Shown here: piece after piece, positions 1-5,685 of the stretch
Layout of the letters: the number at the start of each line of letters is the position of its first letter
How positions within the stretch are numbered: the stretch's first letter is position 1
Assembly (NCBI GenBank): GCA_020848015.1
Contig: JADLBA010000016.1
Location: 1-11,246 of the forward strand
DNA length: 11,246 bases
Direction: 5' to 3'
From: Crocinitomicaceae bacterium
GTDB taxonomy: Bacteria > Bacteroidota > Bacteroidia > Flavobacteriales_D > Sanyastnellaceae
Notes under the pieces: model-generated
The model's input: only the letters and a program-made list of their open reading frames with translations
What the model was told of the DNA's origin: nothing
The model's database searches: none
Translations under genes and position numbers: made by a program

Positions 1-231
1 TACCGTGTTGCCGGTAATGCTCTTCAACCGGTGATTGGAGATAGCGATCTTGTGCGTATAACGCCCGATGTATTCTATCACGTGCTCCGGGCCGATGAAC
101 GGGCGTTTGGCATACACCACCCATTGATGACGAAAGAGTTCATCAAAGAATTCTTTTTCCGGCATCGGCCATTGCTTCGTAACCCCACGGCCAAGTACAT
201 CTTTTGTACCTGAATCAAATTTTGTATAGGA
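1..231 (-). pseudogene. IS91-type (Y2/HUH) transposase fragment, truncated
   Basis: The minus-strand frame that ends at base 1 reads QWPMPEKEFF, then HQWVVYAKRPF, then EYIGRYTHKIAISNHRL, and leaves the window. The WVVYAKRPFxGPxxVxxYxGRYTHKxAISNHRL block is a hallmark of IS91-family transposases, which act by rolling-circle (HUH/Y2) chemistry. Only the central part of a protein of about 380 residues is visible. The N-terminal half with the HUH motif is missing: the frame is open only back to a TGA at 234-232, with no plausible start, and IS66-type sequence lies directly upstream. The part containing the catalytic tyrosines would lie beyond the window edge and cannot be judged. I read it as a decayed relic. 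The family call rests on motif recognition only. Confidence 0.8.
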
Positions 232-363
232 TCATTTATTCCAGTTCTGCGGGAACAGCATGTGGTATTGTGACGGCTTGGTGTGTTCGATTTTTTCAAA
301 AACATCTTCGATCCATGCCTTTGGATTTATTTTTTGTAGTTTGCAGGGTAATCCCACGGCCAA
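179..363. repeat. 16-base direct repeat pair in the transposase relics
   Basis: The sequence GTAAYCCCACGGCCAA occurs at 179-194 and again at 348-363 with one difference (C versus T). The two copies are read in different frames by the two transposase fragments, so shared protein ancestry does not explain the match. They bracket most of the IS66 fragment and may mark the recombination or insertion that joined the two relics. Confidence 0.5.
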
Positions 364-396
364 TGTCTTAGCCCCCTGAAAGGTTGGAGAAAACAC
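232..396 (-). pseudogene. IS66-type transposase C-terminal fragment
   Basis: The minus-strand frame between a TAG at 399-397 and a TGA at 234-232 contains CKLQKINPKAWIEDVFEKI and ends with LFPQNWNK. This matches the extreme C-terminus of IS66-family DDE transposases, which typically reads CKLxGINPxxWLxDVLxRI...LLPxxWK. Only about 40 codons are recognisable; the catalytic DDE core and the accessory tnpA/tnpB genes of an intact IS66 element are absent. The same reading frame passes through the stop into the adjacent IS91 fragment, probably by chance. The first part, upstream of CKLQ, does not resemble IS66 and includes a copy of a 16-base repeat also present inside the IS91 fragment. Confidence 0.72.
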
Positions 397-582
397 CTAA
401 AACAATATCGGTCTTCAATAAATTTACAGAGGAATGAAAAAGAATTTTTTGGCGGGCAACGTCTAAATTATTATACATTCGCAATGATTTCAGAAAGTCG
501 TTCAATGGGTTCTATCGGTTTTTTTGAATCAAAGTTGAAAAAATGAATTCTTAGAATCCAACCTTACCTAAACCAACAAAAA
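397..582. other. Gene-free stretch ahead of the glycine-rich genes
   Basis: This AT-rich interval of about 190 bases separates the transposase relics from the first glycine-rich gene. I see no supported reading frame, RNA gene or strong hairpin, and no clean TAnnTTTG promoter element. It must carry the transcription start for the downstream gene if that gene is expressed, but I cannot place it. Confidence 0.4.
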
Positions 583-1545
583 ATGATCTCTCAAAAAATT
601 ATTAACCGGTTTAAAAGCATTAATGCCACGGTGCTGGTCTGTTTTGCCTTATTGAGCCTGCCGGTTGTGCTGAATGCCCAATGCAAACCTTCCATAAAAA
701 TTGACGGAACCATTGCGGTAGTAGATCAGAACGAAAAATTCGCCATTCAATTTCCCTACTGGTTGAAGGATGGCCAAACCTTAGCCATTGGTGCCAGCGT
801 GAAGGCGATTTCGGTGATTGAATTTACACAAAATATGACAGCACTTGAATTTTCTGGAGTGCTCAATGTTACTTCGGCTTCTCCGCAAACTGTTCCTACC
901 GGTAAAGTTTGGAAAATTGAATCGGTATTGACGGAAAATAATTCTTCCACCTATCAGAGCGCTACTTTTGGTGTGGGAACTTTCAGTTGGGTCGTACCCG
1001 CCTGTGCAGAGCAGATCTGCATTGAGGCTTGGGGCGGTGGCGGTGGTGCCGGCGGAAGTTACAGTACAAGTCCCTATGCTACCGGATCAGGTGGTGGCGG
1101 CGGTGGATTTGGATCGCAGTGTTTTTCAGTGGTTCCCGGAACTACCTATGCTATTGTGGTAGGCGGTGGTGGCAATCCTGGAACCAATGGCAATCCTGGA
1201 TCCAATGGTTCCACCGGCGGTACCAGCAGTGTTGGCTCACTCATTTATGCCTATGGCGGAAATGGGGGAGTATATAGCACCTCCGGAGGAACGGGAGGTG
1301 TGGGAGGCACAGCATCTTCCCCCAGTAAAGCACAGGGAGCGGACGGAACGCCTGGCTCGCCCGGCCCCTACTCTGCCAGTGGCAGTGGTGGTGCCGGTGG
1401 CAATGGAGCAGCCGGTGGTGCATCTGTATCTGGAAGTGGCGCAGCTGGCTTGCCCGGGGCAATACCCGGAGGTGGTGGTAGCGGGGGAATGTACAATACT
1501 TCCGGAGGAAAAGGCGGCGGAGGAAAAGTAGTGATCACTTGGTGA
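583..1545 (+). CDS. Secreted glycine-rich protein, paralogue 1 (polyglycine-II-like tail)
   Basis: This 320-residue exported protein has no assigned function. A signal peptide covers about residues 1-32 (hydrophobic core TVLVCFALLSLPVVL) with likely cleavage at LNA|QC, leaving mature Gln-Cys. An N-terminal domain (about 34-148) holds PYWLKDGQTL, ISVIEF and VPTGKVWKIES (104-114); the last motif recurs in Bacteroidota secreted proteins. From the EAWGGGGG segment (148-155) the protein is glycine-dominated to the end (KVVITW), following the pattern WGgGGgGG..GGGGGG.G..C..V.PGTTY.I.VGGGG..., as in glycine-rich tips of phage tail fibres and related adhesins that form packed polyglycine-II helices. 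Cysteines 34, 141, 146 and 180 are conserved in the paralogue next door, suggesting disulfides. No C-terminal type IX secretion sorting domain is visible. Surface adhesin is an inference from fold type only. Confidence 0.85.
   Translation: MISQKIINRFKSINATVLVCFALLSLPVVLNAQCKPSIKIDGTIAVVDQNEKFAIQFPYWLKDGQTLAIGASVKAISVIEFTQNMTALEFSGVLNVTSASPQTVPTGKVWKIESVLTENNSSTYQSATFGVGTFSWVVPACAEQICIEAWGGGGGAGGSYSTSPYATGSGGGGGGFGSQCFSVVPGTTYAIVVGGGGNPGTNGNPGSNGSTGGTSSVGSLIYAYGGNGGVYSTSGGTGGVGGTASSPSKAQGADGTPGSPGPYSASGSGGAGGNGAAGGASVSGSGAAGLPGAIPGGGGSGGMYNTSGGKGGGGKVVITW
1171..1206 (+). repeat. 18-base tandem repeat, two copies, in the glycine-rich region
   Basis: GGCAATCCTGGAWCCAAT is repeated at 1171-1188 and 1189-1206 with one mismatch, encoding GNPGTN and GNPGSN. 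The unit is in frame and six residues long, as expected for growth of a glycine-repeat region by slippage or unequal exchange. Confidence 0.7.
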
Positions 1546-1614
1546 TTTTATTGAAACGGAAAAAATTTGATTGCCTATCCGCTGCGCAATGAATTGAAAT
1601 CTTCCACTATCAGA

Positions 1615-1638
1615 TGATAATGAAAACCTCCATTATCA
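1615..1638. other. Perfect 8-bp inverted repeat between the two glycine-rich genes
   Basis: TGATAATG (1615-1622) is followed after eight bases by CATTATCA (1631-1638). The stem is AT-rich and no T-tract follows, so it does not look like an intrinsic terminator. It lies in the 143-base gap and could be a weak mRNA hairpin or a protein-binding site. Chance occurrence in AT-rich DNA is possible. Confidence 0.3.
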
Positions 1639-1688
1639 ATGAACTAAAAAAACCGAATATTCTACATTTTCCTTCATAAGCCAAAACC

Positions 1689-2633
1689 ATGAAAAAAAAC
1701 GTATTCAATTCTAAGCGACAAAACTATTTTGCAACATTCACTTCTTATATCGGCCTCTTATTGATGGGAGCCACCTGTAGCTTTTGGAGCACAACGGCGA
1801 ATGCGCAATGCCAGCCCTATATCATGATAGATGGCAATGCTACATCAGCTACTGGAATATCATTGCCCTACTGGCTTCGCGAAGGACAGGTGCTTTCGAT
1901 GAACTCCTCAGTTACTTCCATTTCGGTCATAGAATTTTCGATAGATGCCAACTCCTTGCTGTTTGAACAGGTGCTCAATATAACATCATCTTCTACTGTT
2001 CCCACAGGAAGGGTGTGGAAGATCGAATCGCTTTCCAAACAGCCGATCAATGGCACTATTCAAGCATCCGTTACCTTCAATACACCGGGCACTTATACTT
2101 TCACCGTTCCGGTATGTACCAATTACATCTGCGCGGAAGTATGGGGCGGTGGAGGTGGTGGGGGAGGTACCTCAAATTATTATGGTGCAGGTGGTGGCGG
2201 TGGTGGTGGTGGCTATGGAACCGGCTGTTTTGTTGTAACCCCCAATAGCGATATTACCGTTACGGTAGGTAGCGGTGGGGCTAAAGGAGTGAGCGGAGGA
2301 AGTGGAGGATCGGGAAATCAAAGTTCTGTCGGCGCGTTGATAAGTGCTACAGGAGGTACCGGGGGAATAGGAGTATATGACTCTTCTGGTACCGGCGGAA
2401 CAGGAGGCACCAGTACTGCATCGGTGAAAATTGAAGGTAGGAATGGTGATAGCGGTACTCCAGGAAACTGTGGAAAAGGGGGAAACGGCGGTGCAGGAGG
2501 TAACGGTGGTGCAGGAGGTAACGGTACCTGTGGAAGTGGGGGCGCAGGAAATGCACCTGGCGGAGGAGGAGCTGGCGGAAACAACGGCTCAGGAGGAGCC
2601 GGTGCTTCAGGGCAGGTAAAAATCTCGTGGTAA
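1689..2633 (+). CDS. Secreted glycine-rich protein, paralogue 2 (polyglycine-II-like tail)
   Basis: This 314-residue paralogue of the preceding gene is of unknown function. The signal peptide is about residues 1-39 with probable cleavage at ANA|QC. The N-terminal domain (41-150) shares PYWLREGQVL, ISVIEF, VLNITSSSTVPTGRVWKIES and a Cys-x4-Cys pair (C143, C148) with its neighbour. The segment SVTFNTPGTYTFTVPVC leading into AEVWGGGGGGGG matches the usual entry to Bacteroidota and phage glycine-rich domains (PGTYTFTVP...VWGGGGGG). The tail (152-305) is almost pure Gly-rich triplets such as GGNGGAGGNGGAGGNG, with two extra cysteines (261, 281) absent from paralogue 1, and ends in GQVKISW. The start ATG at 1689 gives a normal Lys-rich signal n-region. 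It lies 143 bases behind the first gene and is closed by a terminator, so the pair could be one transcript. Surface location and adhesive role are inferred. Confidence 0.85.
   Translation: MKKNVFNSKRQNYFATFTSYIGLLLMGATCSFWSTTANAQCQPYIMIDGNATSATGISLPYWLREGQVLSMNSSVTSISVIEFSIDANSLLFEQVLNITSSSTVPTGRVWKIESLSKQPINGTIQASVTFNTPGTYTFTVPVCTNYICAEVWGGGGGGGGTSNYYGAGGGGGGGGYGTGCFVVTPNSDITVTVGSGGAKGVSGGSGGSGNQSSVGALISATGGTGGIGVYDSSGTGGTGGTSTASVKIEGRNGDSGTPGNCGKGGNGGAGGNGGAGGNGTCGSGGAGNAPGGGGAGGNNGSGGAGASGQVKISW
2490..2525 (+). repeat. Perfect 18-base tandem repeat in the glycine-rich region
   Basis: GGTGCAGGAGGTAACGGT occurs twice without mismatch (2490-2507 and 2508-2525), encoding two copies of GAGGNG. 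Perfect identity at synonymous positions points to recent duplication within the tail. Confidence 0.8.
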
Positions 2634-2653
2634 GAGCGACATCATTTATCCAT

Positions 2654-2679
2654 TGGCGGGTTGATCCCGCCATTTTTTT
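2654..2679 (+). terminator. Rho-independent terminator after the glycine-rich pair
   Basis: TGGCGGG (2654-2660), loop TTGAT, CCCGCCA (2666-2672), then seven T residues (2673-2679). The stem is a perfect 7 bp and GC-rich. It starts about 20 bases after the stop of the second glycine-rich gene. On the minus strand it has no downstream T-run, so it should not stop the oncoming metal operon. Confidence 0.9.
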
Positions 2680-2809
2680 ATAAATAAAGTGTTGCTACAT
2701 CATGGCAGAAGCCTACATTATATCTTCAATGAAATATCATAGTCAGAAAGTTTCATCAGCGGGCGATAGATTTTTAATAAAAAGACAACTGACTTTTCCT
2801 TCCGTTCAC

Positions 2810-4471
2810 TTACTGATTGAGATAAATTAATTTTACCTGATAGGTTCCATCCACCACTACCCTCTCCCCTGCTTCCAATCCAGATAAGACCACCATATAT
2901 GTGCCGTTATCCGCACCGGGAGAAATATACCGGATGGTAAACTGCTCTGCTGCATTTTTTACAAAAACAACTGCGCGGCCTTCTAATTCCGTTATTGCCG
3001 ATCCGGGAACTGCAATGACATTTTCTGCACTTCCTGCAAAGGCATACAGGTTCACAAATTCTCCCAGCTTGAAAGTCCCCTCGCTGTTGTCTAATTCAAA
3101 CAAAACCTGCTGCGACTGATTGCTCGAATTGAATTTCTGGCCGAGACTGATCAATGTTACTTTTTCACTGCTGTGATTATTATCTGTACACCTGACTAAA
3201 AATTTTTCAGCATGTCTCACAGTTTCAATATCGTTTTCATACGCCTGTGCCTCTAAATAAACCTTGCCGGTATTGATGATGGTCATCAGTGTTTCATCAG
3301 CAGTGATCGCACTTCCAGGGGCCAGCGTGAATGCCCCTACTACTCCGTCAATCGGCGACTTCAGCTCAACCAACCGTTTAGATGAATAAATTTCGAGATT
3401 CGCCCTGGCCGTTTCCAGCCGTGCCTTTGATTCCTCTAATTGTTTCCGCGCAACAATGTCCTCGATTGATTTCAGGCGATCGTATTCTTTTTTTGCCACC
3501 TCATGTTCTGTCTCCAGTCTGTTCTTTTCTGCAATCAATCCTATGTCTGTTGCCGCATCATTCAGTCTGTCAATTGTAAGCAGCACATCTCCCTGCTTTA
3601 CCCTTTGACCCACTGTTACATAAACGCTCACGGTTTTTCCAGCCTGGTGACTGGTAATAACGGCTTCTCCATTGCTGGTGGGAATGATAGTGCCGTAAAG
3701 CCTTCTGCTATTTATAAATCCATTGCCCTGAATTCTTTCAGTCAACACATTCATCAGGAACTGACTCTCTTTGGCAACCATAAAAACAGAGGAATGATTT
3801 TCCCCCTTTTTCTTTGGGCCGTGCTCTTCTCCCTCATGGGCATTTGCCGGAGTAATCTCATACAGAGGCAATGACAGGAATATCATAACCATTAATATCG
3901 CGCCCTTTCTATCCGTTTTTTTTGACCACCTTCCAACGAAGATACCTGCGAGCAACAGACCGGCTCCTGCAAGTACCTTCCACCAGGAAAATGATTTTTT
4001 TTCTTCCTCCGGTCCATTATCTGAAATACTAAAATCAATACCCGAAACCCTCAGCAGATCATGGCCTCCGGGAGCAGAAATGGAAACATCTAAATCGCTG
4101 CTTTTTTTATCCGGCATGATGGTGTGAATATGGTAAGTGCCGGCAGATTCCCGCTCTACTTCAAATGTGTGACCTTGATCTGCAGGCAACACTAACTGAA
4201 TGGCCGCACTATCAATGGGACGGTTTGTATTTACGTCGCTGAGAAAAAGTGTCATACTCAGCTCCTCACCAGGTTTTACCGGAGTGAACCTCACCAACAC
4301 CTCATACTTTGCCGAACTCGCTTCTGCGGAAACCACCTCCGATACAACGGCATTTTCATGTTGGTTAGAATCGGTGTGCTCGTGCTGATGATCCGAATGT
4401 TCCTGCGCGGAAAGAGAAATTACAATGATTGCGAAAAGGAAAACAATTGAGGAAAGAGTTAACTTTTTCAT
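2810..4471 (-). CDS. RND efflux periplasmic adaptor (CzcB/CusB-like) with N-terminal extension
   Basis: This 553-residue protein is the membrane-fusion subunit that links the inner-membrane metal pump to the outer-membrane channel. A signal peptide covers 1-22 (LSA|QEH), followed by a His-rich stretch (25-39, EHSDHQHEHTDSNQH) and a beta-rich periplasmic domain (about 55-150) resembling the extra N-terminal domains of some metal-efflux adaptors. A membrane segment (about 163-181), a basic loop (SKKTDRKG) and a second hydrophobic segment (190-206) follow, ending PANAHEGEEHG like a second signal peptide. The adaptor proper runs from about 255: lipoyl-like half with GQRVKQGDVLLTI, coiled-coil hairpin 305-365, second lipoyl half LKSPIDGVVGAFTLAPGSAI, then beta-barrel and membrane-proximal domains. 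At over 550 residues it is longer than typical CusB (about 400). Its ATG overlaps the channel gene's TGA by four bases (ATGA), indicating translational coupling. Metal specificity cannot be read from it. Confidence 0.9.
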   Translation of the reverse strand: MKKLTLSSIVFLFAIIVISLSAQEHSDHQHEHTDSNQHENAVVSEVVSAEASSAKYEVLVRFTPVKPGEELSMTLFLSDVNTNRPIDSAAIQLVLPADQGHTFEVERESAGTYHIHTIMPDKKSSDLDVSISAPGGHDLLRVSGIDFSISDNGPEEEKKSFSWWKVLAGAGLLLAGIFVGRWSKKTDRKGAILMVMIFLSLPLYEITPANAHEGEEHGPKKKGENHSSVFMVAKESQFLMNVLTERIQGNGFINSRRLYGTIIPTSNGEAVITSHQAGKTVSVYVTVGQRVKQGDVLLTIDRLNDAATDIGLIAEKNRLETEHEVAKKEYDRLKSIEDIVARKQLEESKARLETARANLEIYSSKRLVELKSPIDGVVGAFTLAPGSAITADETLMTIINTGKVYLEAQAYENDIETVRHAEKFLVRCTDNNHSSEKVTLISLGQKFNSSNQSQQVLFELDNSEGTFKLGEFVNLYAFAGSAENVIAVPGSAITELEGRAVVFVKNAAEQFTIRYISPGADNGTYMVVLSGLEAGERVVVDGTYQVKLIYLNQ

Positions 4472-5685
4472 ATCGCGGAATTGAGGTAGTAAATTTTATT
4501 GCGCTGCTCCAATGCCTCTTTCAGAAGTCCGATGTATTGTAAGCGTATATTTCTGATATCAGAAAGAATGAGCAGGTATTCTGTAAACGATGTTTCGCCA
4601 GATTTTCTCATACGGGTCACAGCATCTTCAAGCGCGGCTGCCGAGATAAGGTTGTTTGTTCTGTACTCTTCGATGGCTTCTAACTTGTTTTTATAGGTTT
4701 CAACTGCGGTGTTGTACTGCTGAGCGAGGAAAACTGCGGCATTTTCTTTCTCTTTCTGTTTGATGTCCACTTCAAGCCGGGCTGCTTTATTGGCTGCACT
4801 CAGGTGCCAAAACCACAGAGGGATGCTGATTCCCGCATTCAGCCTGTTCTCTCCCGGTGAATTTCTTTCTCCCTGGTTCATGTATCCTAAAAAAAACTGT
4901 GGCAATGCTTGATTTCGCTGCAGTGCCAAGGCTCTTTTACTTTGTTCCAACTCTGCCTCGGCTTTCGCAACCACTGGTGAGGAGATGGGCAAGTCAGTAG
5001 GTATCTGATCGAGGAAAGCTGCTCCTATCGAATCGCATTGTGAATTTTCAGGAGCACCGGTGTATAACAGTACGGCAGCTTTTGCAATAGTTAATTCACT
5101 TTGAGCCAATTTCAACTGCTGGTTTACTTCCTGCAGTTTCACAATAGCAAATGATTTTTCCATCATGCCGGTTTCACCCGATTCGTAGCTTCGCGCCATA
5201 GCGCCGGCAATAGACTGAAAATTGTACTGCTGCCCGTTGAGAAATTTCACTTTGGCATCGGCATACTGCCATTGAATGTAGAGATCGCTGACGAGAAATT
5301 CCAGGTCTGCGCGGGAAATTTCTTCTGCAACCATCGCAATATGTGTATCGCTTTTCAATAATTTTTTCCGTGCTGAATAAACAGTGGGAAAATCAAAATT
5401 TTGTTGAACGCCGATAGTATAGAAATTGCCGGTAGGAGCTTGTACCTGCAATTGAGGTTGGTAGAGATTAAAGGCCGTTTTCTCAAGCGTTTCGCTCTTT
5501 TTCACTTTTTCCGTTGCCGCAGTAATGGCGGGATTACTTTTTTCTGCCAACTCAATTGCCTGCTGAAGGGTTAACAATTGCGCATCAACAGTTGTACTGA
5601 TGATCACCGCAAAAAAAAGGATCAGCACTCTTCCACCATCAATAATTATCCATCTGAGGCAACCAAAGACAACAGACAGTATCAT
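4468..5685 (-). CDS. Outer-membrane efflux channel, TolC/CzcC/CusC family
   Basis: This is the outer-membrane trimeric channel of the tripartite metal exporter. From the chosen start it is 405 residues, near the usual length of CzcC. The signal peptide has core VLILFFAVIIS and probable cleavage at VDA|QLL. The mature protein starts LTLQQAIELAEKSNPAI, the classic first helix of the OEP repeat. Long amphipathic helices, and a second repeat with LNAGISIPLWFW and ETYKNKLEAIEEYRT, fill the rest. No lipobox cysteine is present, unlike CusC of E. coli. The start at 5685 is chosen because its ATG overlaps the pump's TGA as ATGA, the same arrangement as at the next junction. ATGs at 5703 and 5763 in the same frame would add 6 or 26 residues ahead of the signal peptide and overlap the pump gene further. 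Confidence 0.88.
   Translation of the reverse strand: MILSVVFGCLRWIIIDGGRVLILFFAVIISTTVDAQLLTLQQAIELAEKSNPAITAATEKVKKSETLEKTAFNLYQPQLQVQAPTGNFYTIGVQQNFDFPTVYSARKKLLKSDTHIAMVAEEISRADLEFLVSDLYIQWQYADAKVKFLNGQQYNFQSIAGAMARSYESGETGMMEKSFAIVKLQEVNQQLKLAQSELTIAKAAVLLYTGAPENSQCDSIGAAFLDQIPTDLPISSPVVAKAEAELEQSKRALALQRNQALPQFFLGYMNQGERNSPGENRLNAGISIPLWFWHLSAANKAARLEVDIKQKEKENAAVFLAQQYNTAVETYKNKLEAIEEYRTNNLISAAALEDAVTRMRKSGETSFTEYLLILSDIRNIRLQYIGLLKEALEQRNKIYYLNSAI

Noticed and set aside
31..213. Plus-strand frame starting MIGDSDLVRI, superficially like a LexA/S24 peptidase Ser-region motif
   Set aside because: The opposite strand encodes a clear IS91 transposase block over the same bases, and only a few residues of the peptidase-like motif match.
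679..687. Lipoprotein lipid-attachment site at Cys34 of the first glycine-rich protein
   Set aside because: The residue before Cys is Gln (NAQC), which does not fit a lipobox; type I cleavage at A|Q is more likely.
1171..2525. CRISPR-like or other non-coding repeat array
   Set aside because: The repeats are adjacent, in frame, lack spacers and encode glycine-rich protein.
2318..2584. Minus-strand proline-rich frame opposite the glycine-rich tail
   Set aside because: Gly codons (GGN) read as Pro (NCC) on the other strand, so this is a composition shadow.
2680..2809. Terminator for the minus-strand metal operon
   Set aside because: Only a weak AT stem (AAAAG...CTTTT) is visible near 2785, and the strong hairpin at 2654-2672 has a T-run only in the plus direction.
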